A DNA stretch of 64,000 bases from Flagellimonas hadalis (GCF_007785775.2 NZ_VNIK02000008.1:124001-188000); one strand, 5' to 3'. Positions 37,050 to 45,172 are shown, numbered from the stretch's first letter. Numbers and translations are program-made. Notes: generated from the sequence alone by a model not told the origin.

Positions 37050-37433
37050 ATGGATAAGAACATATGCATACGTTTGGAGGCGGATGCCAAACAGATAATG
37101 GAATGCAGGGAAACTATGCAAAATTTGGAAAATTCCATGGACTCCCTTTCAGGGATAATGAATTTAATGGGCAATCCGGTTCGGCTTAAGATTCTCTACC
37201 TTTTGAACCAAGAGCAACGCTTATGTGTCTGTGACCTTAGTGATATACTGGAAATGAATGTATCCGCAATTTCACAACATTTGCGCAAGCTCAAGGACAG
37301 AAATTTGATCACATCCCAAAAGGAAGGCCAGATGATCCATTATTCCTTGGTGACCGATCATTCGCCGTTACTTTTTCCAATTTTTGACCTGCTCGATAAA
37401 AAAGAACAAATAAAACCAGTAAACCATGAATAA
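37050..37433 (+). CDS. ArsR/SmtB-family metalloregulator (mercury operon)
   Basis: A 127-residue winged-helix repressor. The core LMGNPVRLKILYLLNQEQRLCVCDLSDIL holds the CVC metal-binding motif at the start of the alpha3 helix, used for thiophilic metals in ArsR/CadC proteins, and ISQHLRKLKDRNLI is the recognition helix. A cysteine-containing N-terminal extension (MDKNICIRLEADAKQIMEC) may supply extra ligands. It overlaps the MerT-MerP fusion gene by 8 bases and so most likely senses Hg(II); bacterial mer operons more often use MerR. Confidence 0.9.
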   Translation: MDKNICIRLEADAKQIMECRETMQNLENSMDSLSGIMNLMGNPVRLKILYLLNQEQRLCVCDLSDILEMNVSAISQHLRKLKDRNLITSQKEGQMIHYSLVTDHSPLLFPIFDLLDKKEQIKPVNHE

Positions 37434-38028
37434 CAAGAAAACCTTAATGGGATCTTCCATTATTTTGGCCATGGCCACCTCCCTTTGTTGCATAGGACCA
37501 CTTTTGGCCATTGTGGCCGGAACATCTGGCCTGGCGTCCAATTTTAAGTTTTTGGAACCGTTCAGACCGTATTTGATCGGAATTACGGGTTTGGTTTTGG
37601 TAGTGGCGTGGTACCAACAGTTAAGGACAGTCGCCAAAAAGGAAATAGACTGTGCATGCGATACGGACGAAAAGCCGGCCTTTTGGAAGGGTAAAATTTG
37701 GTTGATGACCATCACGGTCTTTGCCTTAGCGATGCTTGCCTTTCCCTATTATGCCCAATCTTTGTACCCGAAACAGGAAGCCAAGGGTCAAACGAACTTT
37801 TTTGCGAGCCAAGATGTCAAGGAAATCAATATTCCGGTCGTGGGAATGACATGCAGTGGGTGCGAGGCACATATTGAACACGAGGTCAATGGACTTGATG
37901 GGATCATCATGGTCAAGGCAGATTACCAAAAAGCCAATGCACAGATAATGTACGATCCCGCCAAAACCACCAGGGATGCTATCGTGAACGCCATTTTGAA
38001 AACCGGATACACCATAAAGGACCAGTGA
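37426..38028 (+). CDS. merTP: MerT-MerP fusion, mercuric ion transport protein
   Basis: A 200-residue inner-membrane protein. The N-terminal MerT part has three transmembrane helices, with the vicinal cysteine pair SLCCIGPLLAIVAGTSG in helix 1 and a cytoplasmic CACD pair near residue 70. The C-terminal HMA domain (about 135-200) has GMTCSGCEAHIEHEV, the MerP GMTCxxC motif. MerP captures Hg(II) and passes it through MerT to a cytosolic reductase. The single-chain merTP form is known in Bacteroidota. No mercuric reductase gene is present in the window. Confidence 0.93.
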   Translation: MNNKKTLMGSSIILAMATSLCCIGPLLAIVAGTSGLASNFKFLEPFRPYLIGITGLVLVVAWYQQLRTVAKKEIDCACDTDEKPAFWKGKIWLMTITVFALAMLAFPYYAQSLYPKQEAKGQTNFFASQDVKEINIPVVGMTCSGCEAHIEHEVNGLDGIIMVKADYQKANAQIMYDPAKTTRDAIVNAILKTGYTIKDQ

Positions 38029-38030
38029 TA

Positions 38031-38243
38031 ATGGATATCAATCTGTACTCTACAATTACCTGTCCGCATTGTGGCAATTCCAAAGAGGAAAAGATGCCTA
38101 CGGATTCTTGTCAGTTCTTTTATGAATGTGAAAATTGCGGCTCCATTCTAAGGCCCAAAAATGGCGATTGTTGCGTGTATTGTTCCTTTGGTTCGGTGGC
38201 CTGTCCCCCCATTCAGGCAACATCCGGATGTTGTGGTACATGA
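38031..38243 (+). CDS. GDCCVxC-domain cysteine-rich small protein
   Basis: A 70-residue soluble protein with two zinc-ribbon-like pairs (CPHCG and CENCG), the family box NGDCCVYCSFGSVACPP and a terminal SGCCGT. The family (sometimes a selenoprotein) accompanies mercury and heavy-metal genes; a metal-chaperone or scavenging role is suspected only. ATG 38031 is chosen; a GTG at 38025 overlaps the merTP stop. Confidence 0.88.
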   Translation: MDINLYSTITCPHCGNSKEEKMPTDSCQFFYECENCGSILRPKNGDCCVYCSFGSVACPPIQATSGCCGT

Positions 38244-38290
38244 CCAAGTGACCCTGAAAATTTGTAAAGCCTTGGTTTGAACCTAAGTAT

Positions 38291-38344
38291 TTTTATCGAA
38301 AATCTTTTTATGTTGAATCAATATATTGTAATATTGCGATAAAA
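38291..38344. promoter_or_regulatory. Autoregulatory operator of the arsenic ArsR
   Basis: TTTTATCG (38291-38298) and CGATAAAA (38337-38344) are perfect inverted 8-mers 38 bases apart. The right arm sits within TATTGCGAT, repeated in the next operator at 38712-38720. The regulator ATG follows 7 bases later. Confidence 0.55.
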
Positions 38345-38351
38345 TAATGAT

Positions 38352-38684
38352 ATGGGACTGGCAAAGACCGAAATATTTACCGAAAACCAGAATGAGCTCG
38401 CCCTCATCGGTAAGGTATTTGCCCATCCCGCCCGGATTGCCATATTGCAGCACCTCTTCAAGGTCAAGGCCTGTGTCTGTGGTGACCTTGTGGACGAGAT
38501 AGGACTGGCACAGCCTACGGTTTCACAACACTTGAAGGAACTCCGGAACATGGGACTCATCAAGGGCGATGTGGAGGGCACCAGTGTCTGTTACTGTGTC
38601 AATGTGGCAAATTGGAACGAAATGAAGGATAAGTTCAAGGCATTCCTCGATCAGGGGATTGAACTGGACCAAGAGTGCTGTTAG
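38352..38684 (+). CDS. arsR: ArsR-family arsenic regulator
   Basis: A 110-residue winged-helix repressor. AHPARIAILQHLFKVKACVCGDLVDEI has the CVCGDL metal-binding box of ArsR, and PTVSQHLKELRNMGLIKG is the recognition helix and wing. CYC (about residue 79) and the terminal ECC may add thiol ligands. As(III) or Sb(III) binding would release DNA and induce the following arsenic genes. It is followed by a 68-base gap containing an operator-like palindrome, so repression may act at two sites. Confidence 0.92.
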   Translation: MGLAKTEIFTENQNELALIGKVFAHPARIAILQHLFKVKACVCGDLVDEIGLAQPTVSQHLKELRNMGLIKGDVEGTSVCYCVNVANWNEMKDKFKAFLDQGIELDQECC

Positions 38685-38700
38685 TATTTTTTTGAACCCA

Positions 38701-38722
38701 TTAATCGTTTTATTGCGATTAA
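38701..38722. promoter_or_regulatory. Second ArsR operator, before the exported ArsC-like gene
   Basis: TTAATCG (38701-38707) and CGATTAA (38716-38722) form a perfect 7-bp inverted repeat with an 8-base spacer. It shares TATTGCGAT with the operator preceding arsR, which supports binding by the same regulator. It lies 31 bases before the next start codon. Confidence 0.6.
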
Positions 38723-38752
38723 CTAATAAACTGAAACCATAAAATAGAAACC

Positions 38753-39385
38753 ATGAAAACAAAAATGATCCTAACCATGGCACTGCTGCTGTTGTGCCTC
38801 CCATTGACCACACATTCCCAGGAACTGAGGGGAAAGATCCAACGCTCCGTAAAGGAACTGAAGACCGTTTTTCCCCAGATACCCAAAGAAAAGATCCAGC
38901 TTTTGGACCAACTCGCCGCCAGAATGGTGTCCAATATGGGGGAGACCCCTTATACCGTTGTATTTGTGGACCAGGACAATGACGATATGGGCCAATTGGC
39001 CATGATCTGGCTCAGGACGGGCCTTATGTACTACGGATTATATGACAGGTTCAAGGTGGAATCCGCTGGTCTGGATACCGCCAATGAGACCCTTCCCGGT
39101 CTGGCCCTGCTGAAGAACGATGGGTTCAGGGTCTCCAATGCGCAGGGCGAATCCCTGTTCACGTATTCGGTCCGCTATGGCTCCGATAGTTGGACCATCA
39201 ACAGAAAGACCCTCGAATCCTTACATTTGGACGAGGACAGCAGTGTCAAGGTATATGTACAGGATGGGCTGACGGACCGAAATGCAGAGGTCCTTTTTGA
39301 AAACAAGGCCGTCATCGCGGGGGAAATGATCTATGTCGCCACCCAGGTCGATGCTATTATCAAAGCTAAAATGAACAATCCATGA
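38753..39385 (+). CDS. Exported, apparently catalytically dead ArsC-like (LMW-phosphatase fold) protein
   Basis: A 210-residue protein with a Sec signal peptide (MKTKMILTMALLLLCLPLTTHS). Mature residues 60-140 align by eye with the ArsC encoded 1.1 kb downstream: FVDQDNDDMGQLAMIW against FICTHNSRRSHLSQIW, then VESAGLDT against CYSGGTEA and DGFRVS against QGFQIQ. The catalytic CX5R loop is lost: the Cys position is Asp and the Arg is Met. It therefore cannot be an arsenate reductase of the usual mechanism and would act outside the cytoplasm. Role unknown; an arsenic-binding or scaffold function is speculation. It overlaps the DUF6428 start (ATGA). Confidence 0.75.
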   Translation: MKTKMILTMALLLLCLPLTTHSQELRGKIQRSVKELKTVFPQIPKEKIQLLDQLAARMVSNMGETPYTVVFVDQDNDDMGQLAMIWLRTGLMYYGLYDRFKVESAGLDTANETLPGLALLKNDGFRVSNAQGESLFTYSVRYGSDSWTINRKTLESLHLDEDSSVKVYVQDGLTDRNAEVLFENKAVIAGEMIYVATQVDAIIKAKMNNP

Positions 39386-39852
39386 AATTATCAGAAGTAA
39401 AAGAAGTACTGTCCCGATTGGAAACCCTTGGCTTCCAATTGCCCACCGGGGAAATGGTCCCCGGACATTTCCATGTCACCGAAGTGGGGAAGATTCACAA
39501 ACACTTTATAGACTGCGGGGGAACCGTGCGCCATGAGGAAGTGGTCAGTTTCCAACTGTGGGAGGCCAACGACTATGACCACAGGTTGCATCCCGAAAAG
39601 TTGGTTCATATCATCGAACTGTCCCAAAAGGTATTGGAAATAGAGGACTCACTGGAAGTCGAAGTGGAATACCAGGGCACCACTATCGGAAAATATGGCC
39701 TTGCCTTTGATGAAGGGCATTTTCTGTTGACCACCAAGATGACCGACTGCCTTGCCAAGGACCAGTGTGGGGTCCCCGAAAAGAAACCAAAGGTAAGACT
39801 GTCCCAATTGAAAAGTGAGCCCTGCTGTTCCCCGGACGGCAATTGTTGCTAA
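39382..39852 (+). CDS. DUF6428-family protein of arsenic operons
   Basis: A 156-residue cytosolic protein of the DUF6428 family, which is regularly found in Bacteroidota arsenic operons and has no assigned activity. HFHVTEVGKIHKHFIDCGG is the conserved His-rich stretch; two acidic strands follow. The tail EPCCSPDGNCC carries two vicinal cysteine pairs suited to binding As(III), an inference from composition. It lies between the exported ArsC-like gene (4-base overlap) and arsC (16 bases). Confidence 0.85.
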   Translation: MKLSEVKEVLSRLETLGFQLPTGEMVPGHFHVTEVGKIHKHFIDCGGTVRHEEVVSFQLWEANDYDHRLHPEKLVHIIELSQKVLEIEDSLEVEVEYQGTTIGKYGLAFDEGHFLLTTKMTDCLAKDQCGVPEKKPKVRLSQLKSEPCCSPDGNCC

Positions 39853-39868
39853 ATCTTAATTCTATATA

Positions 39869-40501
39869 ATGACTACGACCACAACTAGCCTGTTCCCTGA
39901 AATAGCGGGATTCATCACAACCTTGAAACTGGATGCCGTTTCCCCGGAGCGTAGGGAAATCCTTGATCCCCTTGCCGGGTTCATACAGTCGAAAGTTTCC
40001 GAAAATCAGGAAATACGCCTGAATTTCATTTGCACCCACAATTCCAGGAGGAGCCACCTGTCACAGATATGGGCACAGGCCATGGCTTTCCATTTCAACA
40101 TCAAGAACGTATTTTGCTATTCGGGGGGGACCGAAGCCACGGCCCTGTTCCCGATGGTGGCGGAAACCTTGGGGAAACAAGGGTTCCAGATCCAACAGCT
40201 TTCACAGGGACAAAATCCTGTCTATGCCATCAAATATGCGGAAAATGCCCATCCGGTGATCGGGTTCTCCAAGAAAATGGACGATGCCTTCAACCCCAGT
40301 TCCGGCTTTGGGGCCATCATGACCTGTGATTCGGCCAATGAGGCCTGTCCCTTTGTGCCCGGTGCGGAAAAGCGCATCCCCATCACCTTTGAGGATCCCA
40401 AGGCCTTTGACAATACCCCGCAACAGGCCGAGAAATACCTTGAAAGGAGCATACAGATAGCAACGGAACTTTGGTATGTATTTTCACAGATCAAATCATA
40501 A
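39869..40501 (+). CDS. arsC: Arsenate reductase, low-molecular-weight phosphatase type
   Basis: A 210-residue cytosolic enzyme. The phosphate loop FICTHNSRRSH has the CX5R pattern (Cys then Arg six residues later), followed by VFCYSGGTEATALFP and the C-terminal ITFEDPKAFDNTP, which corresponds to the DP/D-loop region with the general acid Asp. Later cysteines (MTCDSANEACPFVP) could form the resolving relay that thioredoxin-linked ArsC uses. It reduces As(V) to As(III) for export by the next gene, 3 bases downstream. Confidence 0.93.
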   Translation: MTTTTTSLFPEIAGFITTLKLDAVSPERREILDPLAGFIQSKVSENQEIRLNFICTHNSRRSHLSQIWAQAMAFHFNIKNVFCYSGGTEATALFPMVAETLGKQGFQIQQLSQGQNPVYAIKYAENAHPVIGFSKKMDDAFNPSSGFGAIMTCDSANEACPFVPGAEKRIPITFEDPKAFDNTPQQAEKYLERSIQIATELWYVFSQIKS

Positions 40502-40504
40502 CAC

Positions 40505-41551
40505 ATGGCAGTAAAAAAATTGAGCTTTTTGGACAGGAACCTTACCCTTTGGATCTTTATCGCCATGGCGGTAGGGGTCGGTATCGGTTACTTCTTCCCG
40601 TCCTTCCCCGACATCATCAATTCGTTCAACAGCGGCACCACTAACATCCCCATTGCCATAGGTCTCATCCTGATGATGTACCCACCTTTGGCAAAAGTGG
40701 ATTATAAACTGTTGCCCAAGGTGTTCAAGAACACCAGGATCTTGACCATTTCCCTGGTGCTCAACTGGATCATCGGCCCCGTGTTGATGTTCGTCCTGGC
40801 CATCCTCTTTTTGAGGGACTATCCCGAGTATATGGTCGGATTGATATTGATAGGTTTGGCCCGTTGCATTGCCATGGTGCTGGTCTGGAATGACCTGGCC
40901 GAGGGCAGTGCGGAATATGGTGCGGGACTGGTGGCCCTGAACAGTATCTTCCAAGTGTTTGCCTACAGTTTCTATGCGTGGATCTTTATCACCGTTTTGC
41001 CCCCATATTTTGGCTTTGAAGGGGCCATTGTGGACATCTCCATAGGGACCATAGCGGAGAGTGTGGCCATTTATTTGGGCATCCCCTTCCTTATGGGCAT
41101 CCTTAGCCGAACGATATTGGTCCGGATCAAAGGGGAACAGTGGTATGCCCAAAAGTTTGTTCCCGCCATTTCTCCCATGACCTTGATCGCCCTGTTGTTC
41201 ACCATTGTGATCATGTTCTCCCTCAAAGGGGAACTTATCGTGGAGATTCCCATGGACGTGGTGGTGATCGCCATACCCCTCTTGGTGTACTTTACCCTGA
41301 TGTTCATCATTGGGTTCTTTTTCACCAAGGCGATGGGTGCCGAATATGACAAGACCGCTTCGGTGGCCTTTACAGCAGCCGGGAACAACTTTGAGCTCGC
41401 CATTGCCGTGGCCATTGCCGTCTTCGGACTGGATTCCGGCCAGGCCTTTGCAGGGGTCATCGGGCCCTTGGTGGAAGTTCCTGCCCTGATTCTGTTGGTA
41501 AGGGTCGCCTTTTGGTTGCGCAAAAAGTATTTTAAACCGCAAACCGCATAA
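40505..41551 (+). CDS. acr3: ACR3-family arsenite efflux transporter
   Basis: A 348-residue permease with 10 predicted helices in the bile-acid/arsenite superfamily. Helix 4 contains [18 protein letters not shown], whose cysteine is essential in characterised ACR3 pumps, and [19 protein letters not shown] marks helix 9. [18 protein letters not shown] follows helix 2. It extrudes As(III), possibly Sb(III), using the proton gradient. It begins 3 bases after arsC and ends 2 bases before the phosphoesterase gene, so the operon continues. Confidence 0.95.
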   Translation: MAVKKLSFLDRNLTLWIFIAMAVGVGIGYFFPSFPDIINSFNSGTTNIPIAIGLILMMYPPLAKVDYKLLPKVFKNTRILTISLVLNWIIGPVLMFVLAILFLRDYPEYMVGLILIGLARCIAMVLVWNDLAEGSAEYGAGLVALNSIFQVFAYSFYAWIFITVLPPYFGFEGAIVDISIGTIAESVAIYLGIPFLMGILSRTILVRIKGEQWYAQKFVPAISPMTLIALLFTIVIMFSLKGELIVEIPMDVVVIAIPLLVYFTLMFIIGFFFTKAMGAEYDKTASVAFTAAGNNFELAIAVAIAVFGLDSGQAFAGVIGPLVEVPALILLVRVAFWLRKKYFKPQTA

Positions 41552-41553
41552 GG

Positions 41554-42324
41554 ATGAAAATTGCACTCTTCTCGGACATCCACGCCAACCTTCCTGCCCT
41601 TGAGGCCTTTTTTGTGGATGTGGAAAAACATAGGCCGGACGCCATCTATTGCCTTGGGGACCTTGTGGGCTATAACATCTGGCCCAACGAGGTGGTCCAT
41701 GAGATCAGAAAACGCCGGATACCCACCATTGCGGGCAACTATGATTTTGGCATCGGACGCAACAGTGATGATTGTGGCTGTGCCTACAAGAGCGATGAGG
41801 AAAAGGCGAACGGGGCAATTTCCATATCCTATACCAACTCCATTATGGGGGATGATGAAAGGGCCTACCTGAAAAACCTTCCATCCCATATCAATGTGGA
41901 GTTCAAAAGGAACGATGAAACAGTGAACCTACTCCTGGTGCATGGAAGCCCAAGACGAATCAACGAGTATCTTTTCGAGGACCGGAAGGAGAAGAGCCTG
42001 GTACGCATCCTGCGGGATGCAAATGCCGATATCCTCTGTTTTGGACATACACACCAACCCTATCACAAGGCCCTTTTGGATTATGATGGAGGCACCATAT
42101 ACCGCCATGCGATAAATATCGGATCCATCGGAAAGCCCAAGGATGGCGACAATAGGGGATGCTATGTGCTGTTGAACATGGATGGGAACTTCCGTAGGCC
42201 GGACAAGAATAGCATCCATGTGGAGTTTGTACGCTTCGAATATGATGTCGAAAAGGCGGCCAAAGCCGTTGAGGGCAGCATATTGCCCAACGCTTACGCT
42301 GGAGCATTGAGAAAGGCCCATTGA
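41554..42324 (+). CDS. Metallophosphoesterase (calcineurin-like) in the arsenic operon
   Basis: A 256-residue dimetal phosphoesterase. Motifs in order: DIHAN at 8-12, GDLVGY near 36, GNYDFG in place of GNHD near 63, LLVHGSP near 130 and GHTHQPY near 162. The DDCGC insert after GNYDFG is unusual and could bind a thiophilic ion. Relatives hydrolyse cyclic nucleotides, phosphodiesters or Ap4A; the substrate here is unknown. The last gene of the arsenic operon by spacing. Confidence 0.9.
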   Translation: MKIALFSDIHANLPALEAFFVDVEKHRPDAIYCLGDLVGYNIWPNEVVHEIRKRRIPTIAGNYDFGIGRNSDDCGCAYKSDEEKANGAISISYTNSIMGDDERAYLKNLPSHINVEFKRNDETVNLLLVHGSPRRINEYLFEDRKEKSLVRILRDANADILCFGHTHQPYHKALLDYDGGTIYRHAINIGSIGKPKDGDNRGCYVLLNMDGNFRRPDKNSIHVEFVRFEYDVEKAAKAVEGSILPNAYAGALRKAH

Positions 42325-42646
42325 TTATTTTTTAAGGCCTTAGTCTAAATATTTTCTTGTAAGACAATCCAAATCTGTGATGAATTTTGTAAGGAACAAT
42401 GTAAGTACAAGAATATAACAGGCAACTTGGTGGAAATATTTTCCATTGTAAATCTACCCTTGATCAGCATTTAAGGGAATTGAAAACCATGGTCAGTTAC
42501 AGGGAAATTTTACCACTACTAAAGCTTCATCCTTAATTGACAAAGGAAATAGGAAGAGTGAAAAATAAAAGTTTCACCAACCTCTTTGTATACATATCCT
42601 GTGTAGGCTGGCACACCATTAAACCGAAAGCCATAAAAGCAAAGCC
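42325..42646. other. Gene-free gap before the first SigZ-like gene
   Basis: No convincing gene in 322 bases. TTTGTATA at 42585-42592 resembles TTTGTATA at 45106-45113 upstream of the DUF2703 gene, 62 and 67 bases before the respective starts; too little to call a promoter class. A 15-codon ORF at 42489-42536 is probably chance. Confidence 0.4.
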
Positions 42647-43243
42647 ATGAAAAAGAAATGTTGCGATATTAATGAACAGATCGAAAGTTTCTACAGTTAT
42701 TTAAAATACTTTACCTTAAAAAAGGTTCGGGATGAAACCATTGCGGAAGATATTGTGCAAGAGGTAATGCTGAAACTGGTCGAGTCCTATCAAAAAAATA
42801 GGGAAATTGAAAACATCAAGGCCTGGCTGTTTCAAGTTGCCAGAAATACCATTTATGACCATTTCAAAAAGAGTGCCCCAATTGTTGAACTTAGTGATGT
42901 AAAGATACTTGAGGCAACTGAACCAACCAATCTGGAGCTATCCGTGTATGATCATATGATACCCATGATCCAGTTCCTTCCCAAAAAATATGCCGAGCCT
43001 TTACAATGGAGTGACATCGACAAACTATCCCAAAAAGATGTAGCTGAAAAGCTGAACTTGGGGTATTCGGCTGCAAAAATGCGGGTGCAAAGGGCAAGAA
43101 CAAAGCTAAGGGAATTATTTGTGGAATGCTGTGATATCGTATATGATGCCAATGGCAACTTCGTCAATTGCTCTGTTAAGGAATCGTGTATCCCGTTAAT
43201 AAACCACTTGGTTGATTTTCAGGCATCCACAAAGTACAAATAG
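42647..43243 (+). CDS. SigZ-like ECF RNA polymerase sigma factor with cysteine tail
   Basis: A 198-residue sigma factor. Region 2 includes DETIAEDIVQEVMLKL and NIKAWLFQVARNTIYDHFKK (about 25-75); region 4 includes YAEPLQWSDIDKLSQKDVAEKLNLGYSAAKMRVQRARTKLRE (about 118-160). Then a cysteine-bearing tail ECCDIVYDANGNFVNCSV and KESC that ordinary ECF factors lack; the N-terminus is KKKCCD. No anti-sigma gene is next to it. With a second similar sigma factor 1.3 kb downstream it frames a thioredoxin-permease pair. Direct sensing of metal or thiol stress by these cysteines is an inference. Confidence 0.9.
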   Translation: MKKKCCDINEQIESFYSYLKYFTLKKVRDETIAEDIVQEVMLKLVESYQKNREIENIKAWLFQVARNTIYDHFKKSAPIVELSDVKILEATEPTNLELSVYDHMIPMIQFLPKKYAEPLQWSDIDKLSQKDVAEKLNLGYSAAKMRVQRARTKLRELFVECCDIVYDANGNFVNCSVKESCIPLINHLVDFQASTKYK

Positions 43244-43328
43244 GTAGAATCATTTTTTTATTGAGAATTGTGTCTTTTGACACGCCATTTTAGACTACAT
43301 AGTAAAGTTTATTTAAAATTACTGAACT

Positions 43329-43565
43329 ATGAGTACTGAAGTCAAAATTTTACATTCATCCTGCTGCGCCACTGCATCCCCCATAAGGGCACAAATCGAA
43401 AAAATTGCCAGTGAAAACCATCTGGACGTAAACATCACCGAGTTTTCTGACCTCAAGGACACCATGCCCTACGGGGTCCTTACCTTTCCTGCATTGGTCA
43501 TTGACGGGAAGGTTTATGACTATAAAAAAGTCAGCAACGACAAGGTGTTATTAGCAATTCTTTAA
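43329..43565 (+). CDS. Small thioredoxin/glutaredoxin-like protein with a vicinal CC pair
   Basis: A 78-residue redox-fold protein. The active-site region is HSSCCATASPIR, where CC replaces the CxxC of thioredoxins; FPALVIDGKVY provides the conserved cis-Pro (TFPALVIDG) and final strands. Similar small thioredoxins accompany ArsP-type permeases in metalloid clusters. It may hand a thiol-bound metal or methylarsenical to the permease encoded 12 bases downstream, an inference. A short perfect hairpin GTGTC-TTTT-GACAC at 43270-43283 lies upstream. Confidence 0.88.
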   Translation: MSTEVKILHSSCCATASPIRAQIEKIASENHLDVNITEFSDLKDTMPYGVLTFPALVIDGKVYDYKKVSNDKVLLAIL

Positions 43566-43577
43566 AACGTTTTTAAG

Positions 43578-44552
43578 ATGGAAATCTTTACAAAACTGCT
43601 TACCCGACTGGCAGACTATGTTGTCCATGTCCTTTTGGGTATTCCTGATACGGATACATTCGGCTCAGCATTACACTATTTCATCATTGCCTTTGGCTCT
43701 ATTTCCATTCTGGTTGTGCTGGTGACCTATGTAATGGGAGTGGTAACAAGCTATTTGCCCATGGAAAAAATCCGGGATTATTTGGAGAAACACAAAAAAT
43801 CAGGTCTTGGGAATGTTGTGGCCTCCTCTTTGGGTGCCTTGACACCTTTTTGCTCGTGTTCTTCCATTCCTTTGTTCGTGGGAATGATGCAGGTCAGGAT
43901 CCCACTGGGAATTTCACTTTCCTTCCTCATAACCTCACCCTTGGTGAACGAAATCGCTATTGCCATTTTCTGGTTGGGCTATGGTTGGAAAGTTACAATA
44001 GTGTACCTACTTTCAGGAATCGTCTTGGGGGTGATCGGTGGAATTATCCTGGAAAAGATGGGTATGGCCAAATATGTGGCAGAATGGCTCAAGGACAATG
44101 AATGGAAAGCGCATTCGAGGGAAAAGGATAGCAGAAATTTGCTGAAACGATTTCCTGGAATTCATCGGGAGGCCATTCGGACCCTTAAAAACCTTGTCCC
44201 CTATATTTTTATAGGAATTGCAATAGGGTCATTTATCCACGGCTATGTCCCCGAGTCATTTTTTGGCACCTATATTTCAAAATCCAACCCTTTTGCGATT
44301 CCCATTGCCGTATTGGTATCGATTCCATTGTACATTGATGCGGTTGGAATCCTGCCCATATTGGATTCGCTCGTTGACAAAGGGGTTCCGTTAGGGACGG
44401 CCATGGCCTTTATGATGGGTTCGATCGGACTTTCCATCCCCGAAGGCCTGCTGCTCCAAAAAGTGATGCAAAGGCAGTTGATCATTGCCTTCTTTTCAAC
44501 TATTGCCATTGGAATGATCATTTCCGGTTATTTGTTCAACCTCCTTTTTTAA
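43578..44552 (+). CDS. ArsP-type permease (PF03773/DUF318)
   Basis: A 324-residue inner-membrane permease with about eight helices. The family hallmark GALTPFCSCSSIPLFVGMM has the paired cysteines that bind trivalent organoarsenicals in Campylobacter ArsP, and ITSPLVNEIAI and LYIDAVGILPI follow. The homologue class also includes proposed Cu/Zn exporters (SO_0444 family), so the substrate is not certain; the arsenic setting favours methylarsenite or a related thiophile. It is directly followed by the second SigZ-like gene (12 bases). Confidence 0.9.
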   Translation: MEIFTKLLTRLADYVVHVLLGIPDTDTFGSALHYFIIAFGSISILVVLVTYVMGVVTSYLPMEKIRDYLEKHKKSGLGNVVASSLGALTPFCSCSSIPLFVGMMQVRIPLGISLSFLITSPLVNEIAIAIFWLGYGWKVTIVYLLSGIVLGVIGGIILEKMGMAKYVAEWLKDNEWKAHSREKDSRNLLKRFPGIHREAIRTLKNLVPYIFIGIAIGSFIHGYVPESFFGTYISKSNPFAIPIAVLVSIPLYIDAVGILPILDSLVDKGVPLGTAMAFMMGSIGLSIPEGLLLQKVMQRQLIIAFFSTIAIGMIISGYLFNLLF

Positions 44553-44564
44553 CAACCTATACTT

Positions 44565-45104
44565 ATGAAATGTGATATATTCAATATTTGGGAAGACCTT
44601 CGGACTGATTTAAGGAACTATGTGGGCAAGCGTGTTTACAATGAGCATGATGTTGATGATATAATGCAAACGATTCTTATCAAGGTCATAACATATTGTG
44701 AGAAAAAAAATGACGTAAGATATATAAAGGCTTGGTTATACAGGATTGCACAACATACAATTTTTGACTTTTACAAGAAGCCAAGAAAGACCACACTTGT
44801 TGACCTGGAACAGTTGCACCTGTTTGTTCCGGATGAATATGATGAAAACGTCTTTGTTTGGCTCGATAAGTTTATAAATGGTCTCCCTATCGACTATTCA
44901 ACTCCCTTGAGACTTTCGGATATAGAAGGCCTTCCGCAGAAAAGTATTGCCGCGCATCTGGGCTTGACATTATCGGCAACAAAGTCAAGGATCTTAAGGG
45001 CAAGGAAAAAGGTTAGGGCAAAGTTTGATGAATGTGGTGAAGTTGAATATTCTGAAAACCAAATGTGGAGATTTACCATTACAAAATCCTGTTGCCTATC
45101 ATAA
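44565..45104 (+). CDS. Second SigZ-like ECF sigma factor with cysteine tail
   Basis: A 179-residue ECF factor. Region 2 is EHDVDDIMQTILIKVITYCEKK with YIKAWLYRIAQHTIFDFYKK; region 4 is LRLSDIEGLPQKSIAAHLGL with SATKSRILRARKKVRAKF. The tail DECGEVEYSENQ and TITKSCCLS follows the same pattern as the first SigZ-like protein (RxKxRxxFxEC[CG][DE][IV]xY, later KSC). The two are paralogues rather than recent copies. It lies tightly behind the permease gene, hinting at autogenous control of the cluster. Confidence 0.88.
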   Translation: MKCDIFNIWEDLRTDLRNYVGKRVYNEHDVDDIMQTILIKVITYCEKKNDVRYIKAWLYRIAQHTIFDFYKKPRKTTLVDLEQLHLFVPDEYDENVFVWLDKFINGLPIDYSTPLRLSDIEGLPQKSIAAHLGLTLSATKSRILRARKKVRAKFDECGEVEYSENQMWRFTITKSCCLS

Positions 45105-45172
45105 TTTTGTATAAACCTGCATCCTTTGTCCATTTTCCATGTCTTAGGGGTAAACTTTAATCTTAAAAACGT

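Noticed and set aside
40496-41566. 356-codon open frame antisense to the ACR3 gene
   Set aside because: Rich in His, Gly, Asp and Gln as expected of a shadow frame opposite a membrane protein gene; the plus-strand ACR3 is unambiguous.
42489-42536. 15-codon ORF beginning MVSYREIL, reminiscent of IS21-type transposase starts
   Set aside because: Far too short, no continuation in other frames, and no inverted repeats or istB-like sequence nearby.
42585-45119. TTTGTATA followed by CCTG upstream of the first SigZ-like and the DUF2703 genes, a possible SigZ promoter motif
   Set aside because: Spacing between the two parts differs (5 and 2 bases) and it is absent before the thioredoxin-like gene; two loose matches are not enough.
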